DNA of 64,000 nucleotides from Chlorops oryzae (GCA_020466095.1 CM035809.1:26843063-26907062), one strand, 5' to 3'. Shown: positions 1 to 13,001, counted from the stretch's first letter. Notes: generated from the sequence alone by a model not told the origin. A program made the numbers and translations.

Positions 1-6
1 AATTAA

Positions 7-746
7 GGGGGTCTTCTCATTGAAAACCCGTTTTTTGGACCCTTTTTAAAAAAATTCTTATTTGAAAACGCAAAGAATAATTGAAAACTTTTTTTATTTA
101 TTGTATTACAAAAGGTTCAAAGTAAATAAAAAAAAATTTTTTTGCCTCGATACGTGGGCTGTTCAAAAAGTAATGAGACTTCAAAGTTGGTGGTGAAAAA
201 AAAAGGTGCCGTCACGGCGGCCACGATTCCGGGTCTCCGGAGCGTCCGAAATGGAAAAAAAAAACGGGGTTATAATCAGTATAGATGTAATTCTCGGGTG
301 AACCTCAAGCTTAATTTTGTGATTTTTTTTGACAAAATGGCGGCCATTCAAAAAAAAATTTCAATTTCGGGCTTTTTTTTTTGTAGTTTAGTGTAAAAAA
401 AAAAATAGTAAAAAATTTTTTAAAATTATGGTCGAGGTTCACCCGAGAATGGTGACAATTCTGCGTCGATTCCACTTTGTTTCATGAAAATCGGTTCAGT
501 TGAACTGGAGATATCATGGCCGCCAGTTCGAAAAACGTGGTTTCGAGATAAACGCGTTTAAAGTTTGAAGCAACGCAAAAATTACTCGTTTTAGCGCAGA
601 TCTTGCTCGACAAAGAAGGCTATATCCTCTAAACTATTTCGAATTTCAAAAAATCCTTTTAGGGGCATATTCACAACTACCCAAGCTATAAATAAATGCA
701 AAAAAAAAAAAGTCGAAAAAAAAAGTTGCTAAATGAGAAGACCCCC
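7..746 (+). mobile_element. TTAA-flanked MITE, copy 1
   Basis: Non-autonomous DNA element of about 740 bases. The termini form a short inverted repeat (GGGGGTCTTCTCATT at the left, its complement at the right) and both ends abut TTAA (3-6 and 747-750). Five more near-identical copies lie in this window. There is no transposase; the short reading frame inside is not conserved between copies. An internal inverted pair (ATTCTCGGGTGAACCTC near 289-305 and its complement near 434-450) could fold. TTAA duplication is the hallmark of piggyBac-type transposition, so a piggyBac-like MITE is the inference; no autonomous partner is visible. Confidence 0.85.
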
Positions 747-750
747 TTAA

Positions 751-1577
751 GACGTAAATATTTATTTAAACATGGTACAGCAGAGATCAGAAGGCCCAGG
801 GCTTTGATTGGTCCTGTCTGATCTTTGGGGGACTTCCTGTGCTGTGGTTGTGATTGGAGAATGACCTTGAATATTTACCAAGCTTTTCGATAATGTCAAA
901 ACTGGTACGCAGAGCAGCAGGGTGTTGAGCCCCGGTCGTCTCTACTGAGTGCCAGAGAACACTACCCCCAGGCAGTTATGTATATGTATATGTAAAACAA
1001 CCCCATCAAATCCTAGCTTTGGAAACTATTCGAAATGAATGTTCCCTGGGAATTTTTCTCCGCGGAAAAAATAAGTATTCGAAGCATCAATTAAAGAAAG
1101 AATGTGGCGCTTAAAAATGTTCGAAATCCAAACTCTCTTCATATTCCCTTCCCAGTGGGTATCGAATGGGAGATTTTTTTTTTTTAAATACGAAGGGGAA
1201 AATTCGCTGCTAATATTTTGCATCGGGATGTATATGAATGAATGTCATCTATAAATTTAATGAGCCCCCTATATTGAAAATCTACCAATAAATTTTGTAG
1301 AACACAAAGAAAAATACTTGAACCCGGCCGGAAAAGTCACTAGTGTCGATGATCTATGTATGGAGAATGGTCTCATTTTAAAAAGTTTTTTTTATGGACA
1401 TATATTTGGAAACGTCCGCTGTTTTAGGTAGTCAAAACGTCATCAGGAAAGGATTATTACGTAATATACGCAGACAACATGATTAGATGATGAAATTCAA
1501 ATTTAGGTTATGTGCCGAAAATATATTCTATATACAGGGTGTTTCCCATAACGGTGTACATCCGAAGAGTGATATAA
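751..1577. other. Intergenic, no gene seen
   Basis: AT-rich sequence between the first MITE and the tandem repeat. Around 1030-1220 there is a faint match to the terminal sequences of the small MITE at 11511-11723 (a gaatgttccc-ggga motif), which suggests an old decayed copy. No coding exon is supported. Confidence 0.4.
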
Positions 1578-2143
1578 GGGTCAAGAGAACCAAAAATCGT
1601 ATGGGATGGGGGTCGCAAATCACCCTTGAGGAGTTATAGAGCCTTAAAATTTTAGGCAGTAAGTCGAGAAAAATTCTCCCACGATAACGGTTCATCGAAA
1701 AAAAAAACTGTAAGCGGTTGAAAGCCAATTCTATGGACTTTTAGGAAATTAAATTATGGTCAAGACGAACCAAAAATCGTATGGGAGGGGGGGTCGCAAA
1801 TGCACCCTTGAGGAGTTATAGAGCCTTAAAATTTTTAGGCAGTAAGTCGAGAAAAAAAATTCTCCCACGATAACGGTTCATCGTAGAAAAAAAACTGTTA
1901 AGCGGTTTGAAAGCCAATTCTATGGACTTTTAGGCAAAATTAAATTCATGGTCAAGACGAACCAAAAATCGTATGGGAGGGGGGGTCGCAAATGCACCCT
2001 TGAGGAGTTATAGAGCCTTAAAATTTTTAGGCAGTAAGTCGAGAAAAAAAATTCTCCCACGATAACGGTTCATCGTAGAAAAAAAAACTGTTAAGCGGTT
2101 TGAAAGCCAATTCTATGGACTTTTAGGCAAAATTAATTTCATG
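1578..2143. repeat. Three tandem copies of a 180-192-base unit
   Basis: Three head-to-tail copies begin near 1578, 1755 and 1948, each containing the phrase accaaaaatcgtatggga followed by cacccttgaggagttatag. Copies 2 and 3 are almost identical (period 192). Copy 1 is 12 bases shorter, mostly through shorter homopolymer runs and single missing bases. The array is preceded by acagggtgtttcccat at 1535-1550. It is non-coding and its origin is unknown. Confidence 0.8.
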
Positions 2144-2689
2144 GTAAGAATTTAAGCCATTGATGGTTAAATAAGCGGTCAAAGTCAAAAATTCTGAAAA
2201 AAAATTCTATTTTTTTTACTTTGGGAGCCATTTTGGTATGAAAAAGGTCCTATTAACACATACTTTTCTAATTTTTTTCAAAATCCTCGATTAATTTACT
2301 TCAAATTTGTGGTACATATCTTATAATTTTTTTTTGATTTCACTTCAGGAAAAATAGGTTTTTAAAACACACTCATAATTTTTTTGTTTAATCACTTGTA
2401 TTCAGCATAGCAAATATGAAAAATCCTTTTTTGAAATAAGACGCAGAATTTTGTTTTCTTTTTACACAACACCGATGCCATTTCCAATTGAAAATTCCAT
2501 GAGTTTGAAGAAATTTCTTCTGATGTATTGATAACTTAGTCACGCATGAGGTTAATTCCTCTTGGGCACAACTGATCTCTCACCTTAGTGATTTTTTTTT
2601 TTTTGCACTTTGTTCTCTTCTCCTATTCGCCGGGTGTGCTTGTATTTCTTTCATTTCTTTCATATTTCTGCAGATTCTGAAGATTGAAA

Positions 2690-3893
<1,204 letters not shown>

Positions 3894-4894
3894 GAAGTAA
3901 GATTCATATTGTTGTTGCTAATCGAAGAATGTACAATTCGGTAAGAGCATTTTTCATAAATTAATGAGAGTCATAGAATTAACGAACTGATATACGATAT
4001 TGCTGTTTATACAATTTGGTAGAGCAATGAAGCATTCATAGAATTTACAGTAAGCTTCAAGTTTTCTAAGAAAATGTTGAAAATGCGGAAGAATGATTTG
4101 TTCATATTGAATTTGAAATCAGAGTCATTTGAAGTACTTACCAAAAGTACCATTTGATACTTTTTTTACTAAGTTAATCGTGATATTTCATAATATGTTG
4201 ATAACAGTCAAATGAAACCTTGAAATCTTACGGAGATGAGTTTTCAAGTTGAATTTAGAAATACGAGAGTCATTTGAACGTTTACCAGTAAGTCTCTTTA
4301 TACATTAGCTAGTACGATTTTGTACAGCATTTCGTAAGTTAGAGAATCTTAAGTAATGAACATCATTTTAATACAAATTAAGTTTCAAGGATATTTCAGT
4401 AACGATTTAAAGAGTTTCAAAATTAATATAAAATATTTATAAAATACAAATCCGAAAAGAAAATAATATAAATTTGAATATATGCAATAATCGGATTATA
4501 ATCCTGTTTAATTTTGAGTTGCTGATTATTGAATCAAGTTCATATGACCACTAAAAATCATAGCAAGACAGAAAAGGATCAAAGGCATAACAAATAAGTG
4601 CCATAAATTGTTTTCATATTCATTATTTATTCTTTACAAGTTTATATATCCTTTACCAACATATTCCAAGGTGTTTGAGTAACAAAAAACTTTATGAATA
4701 CTTAAAATCTAAAAGTAATTTCAGTCATTAATTCATTGTATCGAGCGCTGTGATGATTGCTTATTTAATTTCATAAGGCACTTAAAATGAGAATAACTTT
4801 AACACTTATAATTAAGTAAGTTCAATCTTTTCAATATACAATATAGTTGAGCTTTGAAGGTCCTGCCTAAAGGTTTGAATTAAAAAACATCATC
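3894..4894. other. 3' intergenic region between convergent Fdh and Seipin
   Basis: AT-rich spacer holding the 3' untranslated ends of Fdh (+) and Seipin (-). It carries a loose run of diverged repeats around the phrases gagtcat and tttggtaagagca (3900-4300). No gene or mobile element is recognised. Confidence 0.5.
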
Positions 4895-6157
4895 TTAAAA
4901 AGCTTCTTTTTCAACCATTGCAACTGTTCTTTGTCGTACAGTCTGCTCCTCATTAGATCGTAGACTCTTTACCGGATCATCTATACCAACAGCACCACCA
5001 CAACCACCACTGCTGACACCGCTTCCACTGCTGATATCCTCGATGTCCGATTTCTCATCGAAGAAGTTCAGCTCTTCATCGTCATGAAAAGTGCTCGATG
5101 ATTCGATTGCTTTCGTAGCCGTACTCTGAATTGTATTGCTAATGCGAGTGTATTTATCCTGCAGACTGGTCACCGTATCGGACCAGTGATAACAGCTCAG
5201 CAAACATACAATCATAATAAAGAACAAATTTGTGGTGATGGCTAAACAAATTTGATGTACCATTAAGAGCTTTTTCAAATAAGTTATGTATGTATATGAA
5301 AATAAATAGGGAACCCCACCTGTAATGGCCGAGAATACCGGCCAATGGTACATGATATAACGAAGTCCGGAAAAGTCGGCAACAATTTGCAGTGTAACGG
5401 TATAAAATTGTATCTTTTGCGATTGTATTTCAACAAAGACATCTGTAATCGGATGCTGACGATCTTCGAGATATCGTGAAAACACTTCGACCGGAACTCT
5501 TTGCAATTCCTCACGTATTCCAAGAACATACAATGGACTGAATACATATGTTGTAATTTTTCGTATCAAAGGCGAACGATAACGCATCATAGCTGAACGG
5601 CATGAGTGTTCTCGCAACATTGAGTTCTGATCTCGCATTTCGGCACAGACCATGAACATTCCTAAATCTAGATTCTGTGGTGATTCTGGCATTTCTATGT
5701 TAACCATCACCCGATAAGCTTGTCCAACCATCAGTAATTGTTGTTTCTGTGTTAGAGGTACATGAGCATGGGGGAAACTGCATGGTGTGTTTTGCTCCAA
5801 ACACGTTCTAAAAATGATAGGATTTATTATTTTCTTCGAAATCAAATCAATACTGAAAGCGGGGACTTACTTAAATTGCATATGAACTGGACGGTAGTGC
5901 GAAATTGGAGGCATATAGACGTAGTAGAATGCGGCATAGAGGAATATAGCAGCCCAAATTATAATTATTACAGCAAAAGAAACTAGCATTAAACGTAAAA
6001 TGAAGTCTTTTAGGGTTCCGTATTTCTCGTCTGCTTTTCCCTTTACATGATCAAAGATGTTTTGCGCAACCTTTGTTGCTGGACGCAATACAAATCGTCT
6101 TCCAATTCCGAATGGATCCACGCAGAATACGATAGATCGAAAGAAAAGCCGCATCAT
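4895..6157 (-). CDS. Seipin: Seipin (lipid droplet biogenesis protein)
   Basis: Endoplasmic reticulum membrane protein that organises lipid droplet formation and controls droplet size. Three exons on the minus strand: 5871-6157, 5320-5807 and 4895-5241, giving 373 residues, close to the roughly 370 of Drosophila Seipin. The first membrane helix is around residues 50-80 (ILRLMLVSFAVIIIIW). The luminal seipin domain follows (PVHMQFKTCLEQNTPC, PESPQNLDLGMFMV, SCRSAMMRYRSPLIR). The second helix spans the exon 2/3 junction (SAITAITTNLFFIMIVCLL). The tail is acidic and serine/glycine-rich. The 78-base intron 5242-5319 has no in-frame stop, so one long frame runs through it; splicing it out restores the family sequence. 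The gene converges on Fdh and its frame is intact. Confidence 0.93.
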
Positions 6158-6648
6158 GTTTACCGTCTCAACTACTCAACGTGCACTATGGCAAATGGGC
6201 AAAAGTCCATGGATTCGAATGCATTCGATAGCGGCTTATCTAGTTTGTAAACAAACGGCGGGCCAGTGTTGCAACGAACGTCAATTTTTGGCATTTGCGA
6301 ATGTACTTTAATATTCGCGAATGCGGATATGAAGTTTTCGATTTTTTAGTGAGGCTTAGCCACTGATTCTGAATGGCTACTCAGTTCTGAGAGCCTATAC
6401 TGACTTATGCTATGAGAACAAGAATTGACGATCAATTCTTTCGATTAATGCATTGTTACAAATTTAAAAACGCATATAAAAAAAAATCATCTATCCCGAA
6501 AACATACCTTGGGTTAATATTTAAACTCGCGAGTCAGACACACGAACATTGTTTGGAAAATATGCATGAGAAAGAAAAAGAAGCACGGACTGTTCTAGAA
6601 TATTTAACAACCAACCGTCTCTTTTCTTCGCACGTCTTCCTACACTTA

Positions 6649-7650
6649 TAGCGCTGACAGACATAGGTATTTTACACCATGATGGTGTAAAGTCTAGGTG
6701 ACACACATAGGAATTTCTCAAAAGTCTACCTTAGCCAACATAGACTTTTTATAGACTTCACACTACATTGAAAGGGAGGATTTATTGTGGACTTCTTAAA
6801 TTGATATGGCAGCGCTGCACAAAATTAAACGAAATATCGATTATTTTATCGGTTATTTTCATTGAATGTTTTAGGCTGGTCTCCAGTTCCCCAAGGAATG
6901 AAAAACTCCATATAAAAAAAAGCCAAGGAAATGCTTAAGAAATATTTCTTCAAGAAATTTTCTACATGCAGTCCCCAGTTCGGCAAAAAAGTAGTACATA
7001 TTTTAATACGTTTTGTTGACATAAAATGTGCACGGTAGCCCCGGCTATCAGCAGAAATAATTGCAAATGAATTGTTTCTTGGAGAAATTTTGACAATTGT
7101 GGTAGGTCAGTTGTGATTGTATAGAAATAGTGCATCCATTTTTCGGGTTTTTCAAAAAACATGGAGAAAAACCCCCAAAAAACCAAAAACGCTTAATAAA
7201 TTTCTCAAACGAGAATAAACGCGAATTAATAACGCTTGTTAAAGAGAGTAGAAGAATTTGCGCGCTTTTTATTCTGAACGTTTATAATCGCGCCTTTTTA
7301 ATTTCTGTGTTTCGTTTCACTTTTTTGACACATGTGACATATGACAGATTGCCTCTGTTACACTAAAAAGTTCTGTAGTACTACCTTTTTTCCTCGGAGA
7401 AAAAAATTGAAAATTTCTGCTGACATTCCTTACCGAACTGGAGACCAGCCTTTTGAGATAAAATCGAGGCTAAATGCTATCAAACTATTTTTTTATTGTT
7501 TTTGTTGTTGTTTTAATTTTCAATTATCAGCTGTCTTAAAGAAGTCCCCAATAGAAATCCACAATCAATTGTAGTGTGTCACCCCAACATAGACTTCTTT
7601 CATTGTAGTGTGAAATCTATAGACATTACACCATATGTCTGTCAATGCTA
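6649..7650. mobile_element. MITE with TAGCRYTGACAGACATA ends, interrupted
   Basis: Inverted termini: TAGCGCTGACAGACATAGG at 6649 and the complement of TAGCATTGACAGACATATGG ending at 7650. Sub-terminal blocks around a tagacttt phrase also pair (6690-6770 and 7590-7640). A second element (6873-7451) is inserted inside. There is no coding capacity. The target duplication is unclear and the family unknown. Confidence 0.7.
6873..7451. mobile_element. Nested MITE with AGGCTGGTCTCCAGTTC ends
   Basis: Perfect 17-base terminal inverted repeats, AGGCTGGTCTCCAGTTC at 6873 and its complement ending at 7451, about 579 bases apart. It lies wholly inside the MITE at 6649-7650, so it inserted later. The flanks are T-rich, compatible with a two- or three-base T duplication. 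Short reading frames inside look random. Confidence 0.75.
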
Positions 7651-7674
7651 TTACTTAATTGTTTTACGCTATTT

Positions 7675-8030
7675 AAGGGCCCTTTATACGGTCATATATG
7701 TTCACAAACTTAGCATGATGCAAAGTGTGTCATAAAAAAACTTATTGGACGAACATGTCATAAAACTTCATTTTGTTCTAAGTTTCAGCAAAAAAATATG
7801 GACGCGCATTAGTTGCAGCACTTATTATCGACGATATGTTAGATATATAATGAGTGCATGATGCAGCCATTTACATTATAAAGCTTGTTCGTCACACCGA
7901 CAGAAAAATCAAAATTTTTTGAAAACCGGCGAGCATGTTGTAGAACTTGCTTTTTTTTGCGATTACACACACATACTTTTCATCATACCCAACAAATCCA
8001 CGAACATTTATGACCGTATAAAGGGCCCTT
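7675..8030. mobile_element. MITE with AAGGGCCCTTTATACGGTCATA ends
   Basis: Inverted termini of at least 22 bases: AAGGGCCCTTTATACGGTCA starting at 7675 and its complement ending at 8030. The body is AT-rich and non-coding, about 356 bases. Together with the two preceding elements it fills almost all of the Seipin-Tsp86D gap. Confidence 0.75.
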
Positions 8031-8355
8031 TACACCTTAGGACATTTCGATAATGAAACAACCAAAACTATCGATAGTCGTCAAAAAACCATCGATGCTT
8101 TCGATCATTTGAAATCATCGATAGTGCCATCCATTGTTTTCCACATATAGTACTTTCTAGCTCTACTTCAAGCTCTACTCGAAGAATTTTAGGAGAAAAC
8201 GATATCGTTCCTTGCTGGCCTATGCGGACCTAACTGTGTCCCGGCCATATACATCAAAGCCAAAAAAAAAAACAAAAAGAAAACGATATCATCTCGATAT
8301 CGTTGTGTTTCGAGGGCGGAGACCCTTGTTTGATTGAATTAATTTAAGAAGCAAA

Positions 8356-9285
8356 ATGAGTAACTATCGCCACCACGGAGGATATTGCGGAATAAATATG
8401 CATCCGAGGATATCGCAGAACTTCACGTACGTCAGCTCTTGCGTCAAATATTTGATTTTCATGTTGAATTTCATTTTCTGGCTATTTGGAGGACTTCTGT
8501 TGGGAATTGGATTTTACGCCTTCGTCGACAAGTGGGAGGCAAATGGCTGGATTCGTTTGGAGACCTTCTACGATGTCATTTTGAATGTTTCAATGGTTCT
8601 GATCATTGCTGGCGTTGTTATATTCGTAGTCAGTTTCGCTGGATGCTTGGGAGCTCTTCGAGAAAATACATGTTTATTGAAATTCTATTCGATGTGCCTT
8701 GTTACTGTTCTTTTTACTTGAAATGGGCATCGCCATAGTCGGATTCGTCTTCCCACAGAACATGAATTCCTTTTTGGAGGATAAGTTCACTGATAAAATT
8801 ATACATTCATATCGTGATGATCCGGATTTACAGAATTTTATCGACTTCGCTCAGCAGGAATTCAAATGCTGTGGACTTAGCGCTGCTGGCTATCAGGATT
8901 GGAGTGAGTTTTCAATTCATTCAACGGAATAATGTTATATCTTACGATCTTACTTTTAGGCAAAAATGAATACTTCAACTGCAGTTCACCATCGGTCGAG
9001 AAGTGTGGCGTACCCTATAGCTGTTGCATAAATGCTACTGATATAAGCTCTGGTCTAGTCAATATTATGTGTGGCTATGGAGTCCAGGAACATTCATTGC
9101 CTGCAGCCAATAAGCGAATTTGGACGTCTGGTTGTATTGAAATCGTCCGTGCGTGGGCTGAAAAGAATTTATACACCATTGCGGGCGTTGCTCTCGGAAT
9201 AGCGATTATTCAACTGTTCGTCATTTATCTGGCAAAGACCTTAGAAGGTCAAATTGAATTGCAAAAGTCTCGTTGGACGACGTGA
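8356..9285 (+). CDS. Tsp86D: Tetraspanin Tsp86D, one frameshift
   Basis: Four-helix membrane protein that organises membrane microdomains; Drosophila Tsp86D belongs to the TspanC8-type group that traffics ADAM10/Kuzbanian (family knowledge). Exon 1 is 8356-8903 and exon 2 is 8960-9285, for about 290 residues. Visible: four hydrophobic helices; the large extracellular loop with CCG (FKCCGLS), PYSCC and a later loop cysteine (TSGCIE); and short cytoplasmic ends. One extra C at 8697-8698 breaks the frame in the second to third helix region (FYSMC then LLLFFLLEMGI). Dropping one base restores both the family sequence and a total length divisible by three. The start Met is followed by SNYRHHGG. 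Probably functional, with a local base error. Confidence 0.9.
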
Positions 9286-9615
9286 AGCGTAATTTCGGGT
9301 TTAAATGCGACCGGTGAGGTTTATATTGATCGAGAAAGGTTCTAGTGGAAGAGGGGATTTTAATTTGACTCAATTTTTTTTTGTTTTCCAAAAAAGTGCA
9401 AATATGTATCATGAAAGCTGGTTCGAAAGGGTTAATCAAAGCTCAAAACGGTGGTTTTGTGTTGATTATCTGTCGTTTTCTAAGTTTATTCGATTTATAT
9501 TTTCCTTGTATTCGTTTCTTCAACTTGAAGGGCTTAAAACTTTATCATTATGTCTCCAATGTCATTCATGAGTCACTGAATATTATTAATTTAAGTATTT
9601 CCAATTCTCACTATC

Positions 9616-9707
9616 GGTCTGTTCCCGTACTGCACGAAACTGCCCAATTTTTTTTTTGAAAACTGTATGAAAATTGGGCAGTTTTTTGTGCAGTACGGGA
9701 ACAGACC
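9616..9707. repeat. 92-base hairpin (fold-back element)
   Basis: Inverted repeat with 20 paired bases, GGTCTGTTCCCGTACTGCAC at 9616-9635 and its complement ending at 9707. Pairing continues inward through aaactgcccaatttt. It lies about 330 bases after the Tsp86D stop codon, so it probably sits in the 3' untranslated region and would form a stable RNA hairpin. It could be a small MITE or a hairpin-RNA precursor. Confidence 0.75.
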
Positions 9708-10708
9708 TTATGTAAGCCCCTGTCTTCGATTATACATATATTCATGTCATGTCATATATATACATACATAAACATTACATAGTTTTTAATTTATTTTGTC
9801 TTGTGCTCGCAATATGAGATCAAAAGCGCAATATTATTTGTAAGCTCTCAAAATGATTTTACATATATCAATAAGTTTTCTCTACAATTCTTATAGCATT
9901 GCCATTTTCTGATTCTTTTACGAAATTATTTATAAAAAAATATAAAAGACAAGCATTTACTGCGCATTTAGTCAAAATATGATTAAAAAAAAACAAGCAA
10001 AGCAAATAACAATTTAAGGTATTATGGGTCAAAGTGGTTTTTGTATAGCTCTTTCTAAATTTCGATCAACAGAAAATTAAAAAAGAGACCCTCGAAGAGG
10101 ATTGATATGCATATAGTAAATAAGCGCCGAAACTTGAGTAGAGAAAATCGTCAAGTTGCAAAAAGAAAAAACATTTAAATATAAAAAAAAAAAAAATTAT
10201 GTAAATATTTCTCCGTGTTAATCTTACAAGTTTCGTGACTCTAAAAGAAAGTATTAAACTTACAAAATTTCAATGTTGTTAGCATGTATGTTAAAAAAAG
10301 ATATACACGCATTCTCTAGAAATAGAATCCGAATAAAAAAGTTCGAAATCAGTGTGACTTCAATTTAAATTTTTTTTATGGGGATTCGATTTCTAGAGCA
10401 TGCCTGATACTCTCAAAAGAATCTTTTATATGTTTCAAAATAATCTCATGTTAAAAACGCCAAAAACTCAAGCATTTAAATAAAATCTATACTCAATGAA
10501 ATCTAACAAAATTATTAGCAAAATCTTGACAAACTTCGTCATAAATTCTAAAGAAATACTCTACCGATAAAACAAAAAATGTTTGTTTTTTTGAAATACA
10601 AATAAAATATACTCATCCAATTGATTGCTCCGTTCTTTCATAGCCTGACTTTATATTTCGACCATAAAAATCTCCAATTTAGAACTGGGACCAACAAAGA
10701 ATCTAATA
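9708..10708. other. AT-rich intergenic region, no gene seen
   Basis: Long AT-rich stretch with several ATAAA-type signals that may serve as polyadenylation sites for Tsp86D. No convincing exon or bounded repeat is visible. Confidence 0.4.
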
Positions 10709-11494
10709 GCGCGTTTCTATATGGTGTTTAACTCTGAGATGTTTAGCTAAACACTTCGAGCGGTTCCACGTATGCGAAGTGTTTAAGTTTGACAGCTGTT
10801 TGTTTATTTACAATTGCAAGCAGTGTTGCCATTTGTAAGAAAATCACTTGAAGGCAAAGAGGGACAGAATTATTAAATTCGGCAAAATGTAGGGAATTCG
10901 TGGTATATTCTTAAATATTAAGAGATATTTTGAATATAGTTTCTTGTCGATCAATTAAAACGACAAAATAAACGTCTCGTCTCGTGGAGTTGGAAGTGGA
11001 AAACCCAGAAAAAACTATATCTGAAAGAATTTAGGAGCATTTTAATTTTTACACGGTTTTGAAATCGATTTCTGTGACATGGCCCATAATCTTAATTTTA
11101 TTATTTTTGGTAAAAACAATCGTTGAGCATCGATACTCTACCAATAATCATACCATACAAGATTATGCCTTGCGCATATTATAAATTTTTTGTCAAATTT
11201 TACCGTGTTTAAAGAAATTTTGGGAATTTTTTGTAGTTTGTAGGGAATTTTTATTTTTGCTTTTGGCAACATTGCCATCGTTTTTTGTTTTGATTTTCTT
11301 TTGACAGTTAGATATGCATGAAATTCCAATACGATAAATCGATTTTTTTCCTATCGATGAAAGTGTTTATGAGGTGTTTAAGAGATAAACACTTCGTTTT
11401 CGCGTTTAACTTTTGTATGGCAAAACACGAGTTAAACACCTCGTTTAGGGCCCTAAACGCTTAAACGCGAGTTAAACACCATATGGAAATGCAC
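10709..11494. mobile_element. MITE with ATGGTGTTTAACTC termini and TA flanks
   Basis: Inverted termini of about 26 bases (GCGCGTTTCTATATGGTGTT at the left; GTGCATTTCCATATGGTGTT read from the right) share the continuation TAACTC. TA sits on both sides (10707-10708 and 11495-11496), which suggests a TA target duplication as in Tc1/mariner-type elements. Further inverted blocks with aaacacttcg occur inside. About 786 bases, non-coding. Confidence 0.7.
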
Positions 11495-11510
11495 TATAAA
11501 CAACTTATAA

Positions 11511-11723
11511 AGCCCGATCCTGAATGTTCCCCGGGAACGAATTCCCGAGAAAATCCCTTTTTTCTAGAGTAAACTTCTTCTTTCTTAAATATTTGGGGGA
11601 ATAAATTTGATGGAGAATGGGTATTTGACCCATACCCATAATTTTCCTTTCCCTATCTATTTAAAAAAGAAGAATTGTAGTCGCGAGAAAAGTAAACTCC
11701 CCGGGAACATTCAGAATCGGGCT
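11511..11723. mobile_element. 213-base MITE with AGCCCGATYCTGAATGTTCC ends
   Basis: Inverted termini AGCCCGATCCTGAATGTTCC at 11511 and the complement of AGCCCGATTCTGAATGTTCC ending at 11723, extended by ccggg on both sides. It lies just 3' of Pstk. Similar sequence fragments occur near 1030 and 27130-27200. Confidence 0.75.
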
Positions 11724-11824
11724 GATAGATTCTCTTTCAGCTAATAGAACAGAAAAAAGTTAAAAAGAAAACCTTACAAAATATTCTGAAAAGGACTAAT
11801 TTGAATCACAAAAATTTTATTAAA

Positions 11825-13001
11825 TCAATTTAATAAATAAACAAATTGATCAAACTTTGTTTCATCTAAATCGGAAATTTGGCGGCTTTGCTGCAGTATC
11901 TGCTTTCGTTCCTCGTTTAAACGAAATGCTTTCAACTTCTTATTCTCATTGCTGTCTATTGAATTTAAGATTTCAGCGATGCGACGTCTTAGCTTTATAT
12001 CCAGTTTGTGTATATGCGGACTGATCCTGTTCCTTGCTCATTTCAATACCAACACTTTGAGTTAGTACAATGTCTTCGAGAGCTTTGGCAGCCAGAACGA
12101 ATATATCATCAATTGGGAAATTTGAATCTGATGCTTGCAAAGCTATTGTAAATTTCTCCCAATTGTTTGACAAAAGTGGCTCTTCTAAACGCTCAACCAT
12201 TTGGTTTATTACATGTTCCGGTACTGCTGCTGCAATCAACATCGCGCTGAGCATTGCGCTCAAGAGCTAACTCTTGGCTACATTCGAAATAAATTTGAGC
12301 GTAGCCATATCCTTTGGCCTTACAAAGTTGGTAAATTTTGTAGCGCATGCTATGGTAAAAATTATTATCATCACAGAGAATAATATAGTTTTGAGTTGAT
12401 AAATTGGGATCTTTTGTTGTTTTAATTTTCTCTTTTAAATGAACAGGAATTTCTTCACAATTAGCTACAGCATTTGTGATTCTTTCGATGATTTTCAGAA
12501 TCTCATTACGTTGTGCTTTATAGAGAAATTCTTCAGAAGTTCCTGTGTTGTTGGTTTGAAGTTTTTGAAGATCAAAGACGTCGTCGTAGCAAATGTGTAT
12601 AATGTTATATGATTTTTGTGTTGATTCAAGCATTCGGCGGCAAAATGTTGACTTTCCAGCTGCTGGTAAGCCTATCAAAGCTAAAAAAAAAGAGACGACT
12701 TTTTGAGTATCATATTACTTGAGGAGCTTTGGGATAAAAGGTGGCATTTAGGGCCGTTTTCTCATCTGTTAAGTTCAATTATCCTGATGATAATTTCATA
12801 CAAATTTGATTAATAAGTCAAAGAAATTGAAATTCAACTGGCAGATAGAGCTTAAAATTAGGATGAGAAAAAGGTCTTAGACCTTTGTTTAATTTACATG
12901 AAATTTTATCAGATAAAATAGTCGTAAACGTCACATTTCTTCCCAAGCTCCTCACTTATGCTTCAGTTGATCTTACCAAAAACGCAAACTTTTGGTTCCA
13001 T
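11825..13001 (-). CDS. Pstk: L-seryl-tRNA(Sec) kinase, two frameshifts
   Basis: Phosphorylates Ser-tRNA(Sec), the step before selenocysteinyl-tRNA formation; cytosolic. Exon 1 is 12977-13001 (MEPKVCVF) and exon 2 is 11825-12680. The joined start reads KVCVFALIGLPAAGKSTFCR, a P-loop with GLPAAGKST. Downstream are the kinase helices (YDDVFDLQKL, NYIILCDDNNFYHSMRYKIY, QIYFECSQELALERN). Two single extra bases break the frame: at about 12244-12247 (ERNAQR then MLIAAAVPEHVINQM) and at 12001-12002 (SAYTQT then DIKLRRRIAEILN). Allowing for both gives about 292 residues ending FDQFVYLLN. Only 60 bases separate its start codon from the stop of Tim10b upstream on the same strand. Its presence implies this lineage keeps selenocysteine decoding. 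Confidence 0.88.

Noticed and set aside
142..396. Reading frame MPRYVGCSK... repeated in several MITE copies
   Set aside because: It differs in frame and length between copies because of A/T-run changes, has no homology I recognise, and appears on either strand. It is chance within a non-coding MITE.
1578..2143. CRISPR-like array
   Set aside because: Three long tandem copies without spacers, in a eukaryotic genome. An ordinary tandem duplication.
4895..5845. 316-residue continuous frame in Seipin
   Set aside because: It reads through a 78-base intron and a few intronic codons 5' of the exon 2 acceptor. The spliced form matches the family.
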